This document shows, one piece after another, positions 1 through 11,682 of a stretch of DNA of 64,000 nucleotides. Location of the stretch: NCBI GenBank assembly GCA_900660155.1, contig CABFPE010000021.1, positions 1,278,650 through 1,342,649 on the forward strand, written 5' to 3'. Below the pieces are notes generated by a model, which did no database searches, was not told the DNA's origin, and saw only the letters and a program-made list of their open reading frames with translations. The DNA comes from Hofstenia miamia. Lineage: Eukaryota; Xenacoelomorpha; Acoela; Hofsteniidae. Position 1 is the stretch's first letter; the number at the start of each line of letters is the position of its first letter. The translations under genes were made by a program, and so were the position numbers.

Positions 1-367
1 AAGAAACATCGCACCCTTCACTCGTTTTTCAATCGTGCTTGTACTGCTGTCAATTACATCTTGACTCTCAATCCTCCAACAGCGATTTATTGTTTTTCCC
101 TGAGACCGAGCTTCAAGAAATCTTTAATGAATTTTCTCTTTGCTGAGCCCTTTTACAACTTCGCCTACTCTTCCATTTGCTCCTATTTCATCTCCTGTGA
201 CTGTCCTCGCTGCCGTACTTCTCAGCAAAGAGGAAAGCCATCAAAGATTTCTTGAAGCTCAGTGGTGGGAAAAAGAAATCAATCGCTGTTGGAGGGTTGC
301 GAGTCAAGATGTAATTAGCAGCAGTACAAGCACGATTGAAAAACGAGTGAAGGGTGCGATGTTTCTT
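1..367. repeat. Inverted repeat made by two LINE 3' ends facing each other
   Basis: Positions 1-147 and 221-367 are reverse complements with scattered mismatches, around a loop of about 73 bases. Both arms encode the same LINE carboxy-terminal peptide (it begins KKHRTLHSFFNRAC): the left arm on the plus strand, the right arm on the minus strand. The arrangement is two tail-to-tail copies of one LINE end, or a foldback rearrangement of one copy. The left arm is cut by the window edge, so it may be longer. The two arms are seen directly; the origin is inferred. Confidence 0.8.
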
Positions 368-826
368 TGTACGACGAATGGAGAAGGTGACAACATCATC
401 AGAGCGAGTGCAGCAGGAATTGGAGAACTTAATGAAATCAAAAGGATCAAGATCCAATTTGCGAGTCAGTAGTTGATTGAACAGAAGGAGATCACAGGCA
501 TGGAAGTAGAGTGACAGGGGGAGAGTGGAGAATTTCAGCACAGCGTCTTTATAGTCCAAAGAGGAAATCCATTTGAAAGCGCGTTTCTGGAAACGTTCCA
601 TGGAGTGGAACAAAGCACGAGAAGGCCACCAACAAGGAGACGCGTAGAGAAGAATGGCGCGAGGAATGGACTTGAACAAAGAGAGTTTCACAGCGGACGA
701 GGTATTAAAAGGAACATTACGGAAAAGGGCAAATAGCGAGGAATTAGCTTTGCGGAGACGCAAAGACACATGTCCAGTCCAATTTAAGTTTGCAGCAAGT
801 TGAACTCCAAGATGAGTGTGATGAGA
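188..826 (-). pseudogene. LINE ORF2 fragment: end of reverse transcriptase and C-terminal region
   Basis: Reading leftward from about 826, the frame gives THLGVQLAANLNWTGHV followed by SLRLRKANSSLFALFRNVPF and ends at 188. This is the layout seen after the catalytic core in CR1/Jockey/L2-like LINE reverse transcriptases: a LGV...W..H strand, then helical thumb segments (LLYASPCW, MERFQKRAFKW). It is open for over 200 codons without an internal stop, so it may be fairly young. The endonuclease and the YADD core are absent, as in a 5'-truncated LINE whose upstream part is missing or rearranged. It is a different family from the LINE pieces at 36.9-49.5 kb. Confidence 0.75.
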
Positions 827-2940
827 ATATTAAACAGAGAATGAAGAGCGCTTTACAACAGCAAACTGTCTGTGTGACATTTTTCCGTAAAATAACAAGT
901 CGTGATTTCACAGGCAAGTATCTAACGATTTTGAAACTTTTGCTACCAAATCCACCATCTCTCAAATCAAATAATCGACTAGTTAAAGCAAAACACCAAC
1001 AAGGTCTTTCACAAAAAAATTGCTATTGATAAAAATCTACCCGTCAGATTTCCAAAAACTATAGATAAAAAAACATTTAGCCTACAAAGAAGTTCATCGT
1101 CATTTACTAAAAAACAAAAATCTCGTTTTGCATATATTAAACCTAGAATAAAATACAGTGTATATATTTGAACAAAATATGTGCATCAAAAATTATATAG
1201 CAATTTAGCGCCTTGAATATGAGCAAAACGTATACGTTACAAACTAAGCAAAGAACTTATTCCTATGTATAAAATGCTGATAAACATTGCGACACAAAAA
1301 TTTCCACTAATTGCAATTTAGCATGCGTTATTAAATAAAAATTGCATTATCAATTAATTTCTTGGTTGCATTTACTTCTTGGACCGATTGTGCTACAAAT
1401 TAACTGATACAAAGTTTAAGAACCTAAGAGTTAAAATTACAACTAATTTTTTGAGCATTTGAAATTATTATTAGCTATTGAATGTCTGTATGATATGTTC
1501 CTAATCGGCGGATGTGTAGATTAGTGATTTGGGGAAGTTTGGAAAAGTTTGGGAAGCTTGGTATGGTAATTTCATAACTTGAAAAATTAAAATTGTTCAA
1601 TAATATATTGAATAAAATTTGGGGAAGTTTGGTTTATAAATTTAGGAACTTGAAAACCTAAAATTGCTTAATAATATATCGATTAAAAAATTTGGGATGC
1701 TTGGAAACTTGAAAACTTAAATTTTGAGATCTATGAACTTTAATCAAAATATTATTCTTAATCGATATATTTTTAAACAATTTTAAGTTTTCAAGTTCCA
1801 AAATTCCCAAACTAAACTTTCCGCCGTAGTCTAGTTAATCTACAATATTATGTTTGCAAACACTACTTAAAATGTAGAACAGTATCCTAAGAAACTAACC
1901 AAGTGGTCATCTGACCAATTTTTATTACTCATATTTGAATGTGCTACACTTTAAGCGAAATTTCAATTTAGAAAGAAACATTTATTATAATCGGAATTTC
2001 AAATTGCCTTCAAAAGTGTAAAGGACTAATAAATCATTGCCGAAAATAAATGCAAACCCAGATATCAAGCTTTAATACATTGCCAATATCGACTACGAAT
2101 AAATATGATCTTACAAATTACGTTTATTCAATAGCTTATTGAGAATCAGAGTTAATTTCAAACCTTAATTCATTATAATTAAACAACTTTTAGTATTAGG
2201 TTAGTAAAATTCTACCGAAAACTTGATAAATTCAGATGTATTGGGAATCAACAAAATGTCCAGATTTGTAACGTATTCAAATATTCATATAAACTATATT
2301 CTTAAAGATTACATGTATGTTATACAATTTTAGAATTAGATGTTTAATAATACATACTATACTAAGTAGTTATTTGAAAAATTATTTATTGTAGCAACAT
2401 TATTAGAGAATTGTTTCGTAAATTTTATCATCGATATTTCTAAAAGGGCCGTATATAAATATGTAGCAATTTAGACACCCAAAATTAAATCTTAAAATTA
2501 TTTTTTTACTATATTTCTTCATGTAAATTATACGATTTTCAGGATTTGATGTGTATAAAGCGCTTTGAATTTCATTCATATTTCATATATTTAGAAGAAT
2601 GAAAATATCGTTTTTTATAAATGCATTCATTATATACATCAACTTTAATATTTTGTTCAACACTACAAAAAATGTTCGATTTTGGCTTTTGTGTTCATGA
2701 ATATGCTTTACTTTTAAATATAATATTAATTTTGCCATTTTAATTATTGCTGAAATTTTTTTAAAAACCAACTCGATTTGTCATACGTTATGTACTATTG
2801 GAAATGGGTTTGTTTATTTATAGCGTATCCTTCGCATTTCTTAGAGGGTAAAAAACTATGAGAAATGCAATAAAATACATGAAAATTTTAAAATATAATC
2901 GATATATACCAATAACTGTACATAATTAACCAAATTCATA
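827..2940. other. AT-rich non-coding stretch
   Basis: No open frame here looks like a conserved protein. The only structure I could see is the cluster of short direct and inverted repeats at about 1527-1822, listed separately. Confidence 0.6.
1527..1822. repeat. Short repeat cluster with direct and inverted copies
   Basis: The words GGGGAAGTTTGG, AACTTGAAAA and ATAATATAT recur in direct orientation near 1530, 1619 and 1680. They then appear inverted near 1750-1822 (TTTTCAAGTTC, TTCCCAAACT). A degenerate foldback or MITE-like unit would give this pattern. No clean ends or target duplication were found. Confidence 0.4.
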
Positions 2941-2948
2941 GCACGCGG

Positions 2949-2998
2949 TATATATATTATTATATATATATATATATTTATATATGTATATATATATT
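2949..2998. repeat. TA-rich microsatellite
   Basis: An interrupted run of TA dinucleotides with a few TTA and TG breaks. Confidence 0.85.
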
Positions 2999-4169
2999 GT
3001 GATTAATATTGGGGAAAGGAAGAAATATTATTGTTTTCATATACATGGGATGTTGAAATGTTCGATTACTGTAGTCTTTTATATAATTGCTTCAGCTGTT
3101 TTGGATTAAGTAGTTTTGCTTATTATATTAAAATTTTCTTTCTTTCCCTAATAGCAATTGCAATTATAGTAGCATCAGCATGAACTGTTTTCTAGTGTCG
3201 GCCAGCTCAGGCGCTTTTCGTGTTTACTAGTGACTAGTTGTTTGTATGTTTGTACATATTGTTAATACGCATTGTATCTGTGAATGGAGAAAAAAGTCAG
3301 TTCAATTGTGTTCTCTTGGTACTTGTTAGAATCACTGTTGCTCTAGTTAATGTTCACCTAAGCGACCTTCTGGATTGACATTAAGTCCTCCGGCATAGTT
3401 CTCTCTAGATTCAACCCAGTGATTCTACAATATTTCGCATCTTAAGTGGCCTTTAAGATTTTACTTAATCCTAGTTTGTCAATGTTGCCTTGTTTCGGTT
3501 TTTTGCACCTTAAGGGTAAATTCCAATAGATTATATTTGATAAACATTTTAAGAGTTTTCCGAAAGTCATCGGCTCATGACGTCACCATGGAATTGGAAA
3601 ACCCTGATGCTCCTTTCTCAGGAATGTTTAATATTAAATGTTTTTTTCGAATTCAGCTATGCAACTGTATTTTTCTTAGGTTGATGGTCTTGATAAAACA
3701 ACCCATTAATGACAAATGCACAGCAATAATTAAGCGTTTGAACCAAAAATATCTCTGCCAGGTTTGTAAATGTAATACTTCCACATATTTGCAGATGTAG
3801 ATTGAAAAATAACAGTTCATATTGCATTACAACATCACACTTTAAGTTTAAAGAAGTGTTTGTAAGTAAGGTTTTGCTTATATGCATTCAAATTCTATTA
3901 TCTTTGCAAACAAAATTAGTGACGTCAATGACGACATTAATCACTTCACATTGCTACGAAATCTTATATTTTGTCGATTTAGTCTCAAATTGCTGGTTAT
4001 CCTGCAAAATTGAAAAATAATTTATTTTTTTCAGAAGATTCTCTAGTTACTGCAAATTTATGAGAAAGCTTCATCACTTTTGATTTGGATCTAAAATAAA
4101 TTTTAGAACAAACTGCACCACATCGGGTTGGTTAAACGCAGCTTTCCAAACATGATCAAAATATCGACA

Positions 4170-4171
<2 letters not shown>

Positions 4172-4205
<34 letters not shown>
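4172..4205. repeat. (TA)n microsatellite
   Basis: An uninterrupted run of about 16 TA units. Confidence 0.9.
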
Positions 4206-4207
<2 letters not shown>

Positions 4208-6477
4208 TTGAACTCAACGTGCCTAGGTGCGGTAACATAACTGTTTCTTTCTGTGTCGTCTAAATGAGCAGTCAGTAGCAAAAGCAATTTATATATGGTA
4301 TTATGTACTATAAATATATAACTAGCTAATTCGATGCGATTTACTATATTTATGCGCCTATAAATAGTGGTTAATTTCGTGATGTGCAAAGAGTAATTAC
4401 AACATAACAAAATTTCCCCAATTAAAATTACGCGCGTAAAATGTTGAAGGTCACATTTGTTCTAAATAGGGCTTTCAAATGCGCTCATCATTACTAAGCT
4501 ATTTATTTTGGTGCGCTTGTATTTTTAGAACATTACAGGGAATTTTTAAAAAGTGTAGAAAGTGCAAGTGTGCGACAAATGTTTTTACATAAAAACTTCA
4601 ATAGTTTTTTTAATAAGAAATATGTGAATTTAAAAATGCTTTACAAGTGTTTTTCAGTTATGCTGACGTTTCCTAATATAGTCTAAACACATTTCCTTAG
4701 CTAGCTTGCGCTTTGTACTATGGGAAAGTCGTTTAGCTTTCGCTTTGTCCACTTTTCTCAAATTTTCTTAGTACAAAGCGCAACTATGAGTTTACATATA
4801 TATAACATAGAAATGTTTTCAATTTACGGCTCTTTCGATATCTCTAAATTTCAAAAAAACATGTACCGTCTATATGTTGTTACACATTATTCCAAATTCC
4901 CTTTGAAATGCCTACCTTGAACTTTAAGTTATCAAAATGCATATAATAATGGGAATTTTCGTTGAATCCCCGGTTTGAAGTTTAAGATAACAATTTACAT
5001 AATTTATTATTATTTTTATTTTAAGTTTGTAATTATGAAAACCTTTTTACGAAAATTGTGTATTAATGTCGATTATTTGTGTGTATTACGAATTACTATC
5101 GTTACATAACTCTATACAATTCATTTGAGTTTTAAAATATTTTAAATTATGTCAACAACAGTGTTTCAATTTCCTACTTGCAGAATAGAACTCCACTGAT
5201 TGTGATCTCTTGCTAATTTTATGGCTATATTCTGGTAAGGATGCCGCATTCAAAACTGTTTTGTATATATTTTACATGCTTTTTATGTCGAAAACTAATA
5301 CTAACAAAAGTTATTAATGTAGCCCGTAGTGCTCTTTATAGTTGCACTTTTTAAGTAAATATTTAAACATATTAGATTTTGCCATATATGTATGGATATA
5401 AAATATTTTTGCTATATTTACTGTCCGTTAGTGGGCTATTGTGGAGATTAACAGTCAGAACCAAAGAAGTAGTTGAAAATATAAACTTCCTTTTGCGTTT
5501 CATTGAAAATATCTCATTTTGATAGATTCTTACTAACGTAATTTTATTAAGGCCTCTAAAATTCCATAATGCTTTTACTCATTTACAATAGAGTAACTAC
5601 CTGTTTCATCAAATCAATCAATGAGCTTTCATGTGCATGGCTCACAAAAATGTTATAACTTGTTAGTATTCTCTATTCATTTTTTAATATTACATGTACA
5701 TGTGTATACTACCAATAAAGTATGTGTTAGCCTGATGAAACTTAAAAAATGCAATTGACACTACCGAAACGAACTTGTTATAATGGACTTTTCAAGCCCC
5801 TTCATTACATACGTTATAGAGATTTTACTGTATATATGTATTTCTGTAGTAATCTTATGTGTAGGTTGCCTTCGTTACTATGAACTTAGGCGTATGATGC
5901 AAATCATATAATTAGTTCAAGTATTGCCATACCACCCTTATTGGGAGATATATGATAAGCGTTCTTACGAAATACAATAATAATTTGGGTTCTGTAGGTT
6001 TTAAGTAAACATTTCATATTTTTATATAAATCAGAGACTTTTTTTCCTAAATTACTTCTTGCATATGTTCACATATATGCTTTAATTATAATTATGATAA
6101 ATTTTACTTATTGGTGAAGCATAAGTCTAGTAAGTAAATATTTTATTTCATTTTCGGCTGATCTGCTTCTATTACATAAAGTATGATACATGATAAAAAG
6201 CATTGCTTCAGTTATACTCGTCGTATTTATTACCATCGGACCCAGAGATGGACATGGTTTTCGGCGGCCGGGACGCGCTTGACCAAGCTATACAAAAAAT
6301 TTGTAGAAATTGAAAAAACTGACTATTACTCATGTAGGCGATATGATTTAAAAACAATGTGTTAAAAAGTAAAATTTTGCGTTTATATTATATGTCTTTC
6401 TAAAACTCAATTTGAGTTTCTAACATTAGTCTAACAACCTAAAAGGTATGACATTTTTTGGCAAGAGTAATAAAATC

Positions 6478-6612
6478 TTCCGAATTGGCATTAATTTAAA
6501 TGGGTCGGGTCGAATTCCAGCAGGATCTAAAACTGCTTGCGTCGGGCCGGGCTTGAGCCTATGCGTTCGGCTAATATTTGTCTGATCGTACCTTAAGCAA
6601 AGCCAGATGTAG
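6478..6612. repeat. GC-rich patch with GGGTCGGGTC-type words
   Basis: Words such as GGGTCGGGTCG and CGGGCCGGGCTTGAGCC stand out from the AT-rich surroundings. Similar words occur near 24880-25180 and, inverted and weaker, near 51580-51650. It may be a dispersed, fast-evolving repeat; no ends are visible. Confidence 0.35.
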
Positions 6613-9600
6613 GGGAGAGGCAATCGTCTCCCGCAACTGAGGAGCCATTTTTTTGTCATTAAATTTTTTAACTTACCTACCGCGTGCTTTATACAAGAAA
6701 GTACTAGTTATATGAGTTTTTGTGGCGCTAAGTTCATTATTTTTTTATTGGTGCATTATAGATGTACCTTTCTACACCAACAGGTATCCATATATTGAGA
6801 TATATATCTATTATTATATATCTATTATATTGGAATATATCTATTATCTGAGCTATACAGGGAACCCCAATTTCTTACTAGTTCCTGCCATTCCTGCGTT
6901 TTCATTTTATAAGTTTTGTCTGTTATTTGGAATAGTTTGTATAAATAAATTTCAGTTTAAGACTTCGTTTAGGTTGTTATAATTAATTTCATACGACTGC
7001 ATTTTTCCATATTTACATGTAATATATGGTTTGATTGTGTTTGCATGTAGTGACTCATGTCTGAACATATATGTCTATTTGAATTGATAACAGTCAAAGT
7101 CTCCTTCAATTTGATAATCACTGTTTTATGTTACTATTAATTGACTCGATTTGTCGGAATCCATTAGCATGTTGTAAATTTCTCAGCTGTCTTTAATGCG
7201 GCGAATCGCTTTCTATTAAATATCTGTTTTATTCTGACGTGCTAAATTCTGTATGGTTTCCTATTTTTTCAAAAATCCTCAGCCTAAATTTTAAAACGTG
7301 AGTGACACATTGTTTTCAGAAGGTAACCATTTGTCAAGTGTGAAAAAACAGACTATATTAATTGCTGTATTACAATCACATTTAATTATGTTAATGCTAA
7401 TGAGGATTTTAGTTTATAGTGAATAACGCGATTTTAGTTTTTTGCAGCAATTAAGTAAACTGGACAATTTTAGTGATTTTTAGAAAAATATATTACAGGG
7501 AGATTTTGTCAATCTGATTTCGACACGTGTTATTGTTTTAATGACGAATGAAAATAAATATGTGTTTATATTTTAAATGTAACATCTGTCAAATGCAAGC
7601 GTTTACTCATTTTTACGTATGTATTTTCACTTTTTGTGTGTAGCCTATCTTTAGCTAATACATTAATTTTGACGAAACATTCTCACTCTAGTGTTGTTGA
7701 AAGAATGCCAAATATAGTTTATGTGCTGGTTGTTTTTATTTCAAACTTTCCCATAGCGGTGTATTTGTAAGTGCTATCGAGTAATATTTTTGCTTCCATT
7801 TGCAATCTCTCGATTCGTTGCATTTATTTGTCTAATGTTTGAATAATTGATAAGAAAGGTGGAGTGTTGACACTCGTGTTTTTTGTTTAAATGGTATGAT
7901 GATTGCTTTTTTAGCATGTGGAAATCTTTTCTTCTATTTATTCCTACTAATGTATTGGGGATATTTGTGGGAATTTCTCCACAAGCAAATTTCTGCAAGT
8001 GTAATTACATCGTTGTTAGACATTAAGTGTGAACAGCTACTAAAGCAACTGCTACCAGAGAAGGCCCGCCTGTTGTTTAAACTACGTTTCCTTTATCATG
8101 CAGTCCACTGCTATATACCACTTACGTCAGAAGCGAATATCAGTTTTATTTGCATTTCGCTTAAATAACGAATTCTTACTGCATAAAACAATTCTTAATC
8201 CTTATTACTTTTTATTAATTTTGTAATTTAATAACCGCATTTTACTTCAAACAACTAGGTATTCCTGGTTTACATGTGCACTGTTATTGAATTTAAAAAA
8301 CTATCTTTTCCTTGAGTGATAGACATTACGTTGGTTTAAATTTTTGTGGTTAAATTTTATGACTAAAAAAAGTTCTAGAAACTGTTCACTATTATATTTG
8401 TTTCTGAGAAATTTCGAGGGAACCGCTTATCACTTAAAGCCTTGTATCATTGAACTCACTAGATTGATTTACGGGCGGGAGTGTTATTAGGAAAGCTGTG
8501 TGAACTGTGACTCACTAACACCTGTCTGATGTTTTATCAAGAAAGTCTCCCTGTGGATAACTTTACCCATAATTCATTGTAGCGCTATGTGCAAAATATG
8601 TTCTGCGACGAAAATGTCTGATAATTTAATACCTAATTTCCTTCACTTTTTAATGAGTTTTATATAGAATCAATGTTTTGCGGTATACTTTAATTTCTGT
8701 CACTATCAAAATTTTGGATTGTTAATTCACATTTTTTATTTTTATATCAGGATTGTAGATATTAACCTATTCCCCTGTAACGGTAAAGAATTTCATTTCC
8801 ATGAATATACAAGGTATGCAAAATTCATTTTCGAAGTTTCAGAAAAATTTAATTTGAAAACTTGTCAAAATCCCATTTCTTTGATGAAATTTATGTCAAA
8901 ACTAGTAATTAGATTTTTGACTTAGTTTTATACCTTCTATATCTATGAGGATGATTTTCAGGGTGCCCCTTCACAAGGTCATATGCTAAAACTAAGTTTC
9001 TGATAGAAACAGTAAGAGAAAATTCAAATTCAAAATGCAAAAATTGAGCTTAATGCCAAAAATCAAAGTGATAATACAAAAATAATTTGTGAAGAAAGGT
9101 ATGTCGAAACTTTTGTCTTAGAACTCCAATGCTTTAAGCCCTAAGTTATTGTCAGCTGATTTTAAATGGAACAATATTATTAATTTACATCCGTTTAACT
9201 TCCGCTGTATCAATTCTTCTCTGTTTTTGGATTTTCTGCCTGAACCATATATTTTAGAATATTATAAAATTTATGCGATGTTCAGGACATTGCAAACAAA
9301 ATAGACATGTTCATTTCGTAAAGCCCTTTGCTTGGATTGTTCTCAGGTGATATATATCTGAGATATCCATCTGAACACAAGAAGCAAATCAGAATAAATT
9401 GGCAATTTCGTTTGAAGCCTTAGGCCTATCATTGAAGCCAAGAGCTATGTAATAAAAACTAATTTTATAGTTTTTTATTAAGCCTTATATCTTTTATTAA
9501 TCATATGTTGAAGAAAAGATATAGTGATGAATTCCTTTCCCAACCCATGGCAACGACTATTTTCTTAAAATGCACTAATCAGTTAAGAAAATCCACATTT

Positions 9601-10352
9601 GCATAATTTTTCTTTTTCTTATATTGATGTTCGGTATGATCTACATGCTTTAATTAGTATTGTGCTTTTTTGCCGAAATCTAAGTCTGAAATTCTCTTTA
9701 ACACGCTAAACGCTCTCTCAACAAATCGATTTTAGTGCGTGCATTTTCAAATTTTCCTCAATTGTTTCCAATTAAAAGCGATGCCCATTTCACTTTCTAT
9801 TTCGAGCATATCATATACCATTGCTTTTATATCAAGTTTTATGTATGGTAATGGTTTATTGGCCATCTTGGCGCTTGGTAATCTGTATATCCATAATATC
9901 TTTGATTGGATTTGTACATACATTGCTGGTATTAGAAGTATTTTGATTTTTATCTATACATGACAAGCGCTTACGTCCCTTAAATTGAAACCTTATGTCT
10001 ACTCTACAAGTATTTAATATGGTTACAGTGTTTTTCCATTCGACATTTAAAAGAGAAAGACTTCCAACAATTCTTTTCTTTAAGTTCTTATTAACATCTG
10101 AACTGTTATGGTGTTGGATAAATTTTATGTTGGGCTTTTCCTGTAATCCTTAAGAAGGATTACCATTTACTGAGCTGAACGGTGTACACCATACTCAACA
10201 TTAAGAGCGATTGAGAATTAAAAATGCTTTCTATATGCGTCCTCTATAATTTGTCAAATTGTTTTTAGTTCGCCACTTATAACTGCATAAATTTAATTGC
10301 GAGGAAGGAGTTTTAAAATTGCGTCTTTTTACTTGACTTCTGCAACACTCTA

Positions 10353-11682
10353 TTTTCTAATCAAATAATAAACCTCCAACACAGTCTAATGTTACAAATT
10401 ATTTAACTCTCAATTTATCAGCAGGATATTTCCCAAACTAATTTTGTGTTTATTTACTGAGATTAAATTCTAATTCCTAATACTTAATAATTCTCCAATA
10501 TTTTTTTAACCTTTCCATCTTCATTTTACGTAAACAACTTGGATTTTTTTAATCAAATAATAAACCTCCAACACACACTACTGTTAAAAATTATTTAACT
10601 TTCAATTTATCAGCAGGATATTTCCCAAACTAATTTTCTATTTATTTACTGATATTAAATTCTAATTCCTAATACTTAATAATTCTCCAATATTTTTTTA
10701 ACCTTTCCATCTTCATTTTACGTAAACAACTTGGATTTTTCTAATCAAATAATAAACCTCCAACACACACTACTGTTAAAAATTATTTAACTTTCAATTT
10801 ATCAGCAGGATATTTCCCAAACTAATTTTCTATTTATTTACTGATATTAAATTCTAATTCCTAATACTTAATAATTCTCCAATATTTTTTTAACCTTTCC
10901 ATCTTCATTTTACGTAAACAACTTGGATTTTTCTAATCAAATAATAAACCTCCAACACACACTACTGTTAAAAATTATTTAACTTTCAATTTATCAGCAG
11001 GATATTTCCCAAACTAATTTTCTATTTATTTACTGATATTAAATTCTAATTCCTAATACTTAATAATTCTCCAATATTTTTTTAACCTTTCCATCTTCAT
11101 TTTACGTAAACAACTTGGATTTTTCTAATCAAATAATAAACCTCCAACACACACTACTGTTAAAAATTATTTAACTTTCAATTTATCAGCAGGATATTTC
11201 CCAAACTAATTTTCTATTTATTTACTGATATTAAATTCTAATTCCTAATACTTAATAATTCTCCAATATTTTTTTAACCTTTCCATCTTCATTTTACGTA
11301 AACAACTTGGATTTTTCTAATCAAATAATAAACCTCCAACACACACTACTGTTAAAAATTATTTAACTTTCAATTTATCAGCAGGATATTTCCCAAACTA
11401 ATTTTCTATTTATTTACTGATATTAAATTCTAATTCCTAATACTTAATAATTCTCCAATATTTTTTTAACCTTTCCATCTTCATTTTACGTAAACAACTT
11501 GGATTTTTCTAATCAAATAATAAACCTCCAACACACACTACTGTTAAAAATTATTTAACTTTCAATTTATCAGCAGGATATTTTCCAAACTAATTTTCTA
11601 TTTATTTACTGATATTAAATTCTAATTCCTAATACTTAATAATTCTCCAATATTTTTTAACCGTTGCAACTTCATTTTACGC
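10353..11682. repeat. Tandem array of about seven 192-bp units
   Basis: The word TCAAATAATAAACCTCC recurs at 10361, 10553, 10745, 10937, 11129, 11321 and 11513, an exact 192-base period. Units two to six look identical or nearly so. The first unit differs at several places (for example TTGTGTTTATTT where the others have TTCTATTTATTT), and the last has TTTTCC in place of TTTCCC and a diverged end. Diverged outer units and uniform inner ones are typical of arrays grown by unequal exchange or replication slippage. No coding frame runs through it. Confidence 0.95.

Larger units (their letters stand above)
2999..10352. other. Long AT-rich stretch without a recognisable gene
   Basis: Only short reading frames of low-complexity, hydrophobic composition occur, as expected by chance in AT-rich DNA. 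There is a TA microsatellite at 4172-4205 and a small GC-richer patch near 6230-6610, both listed separately. Promoters or 5' exons of the gene at 31 kb could lie here but cannot be shown. Confidence 0.55.

Noticed and set aside
10353-11682. Regular repeat array resembling a CRISPR array at first sight
   Set aside because: The 192-base unit is repeated in full with no unique spacers, and the genome is eukaryotic. It is a tandem repeat.
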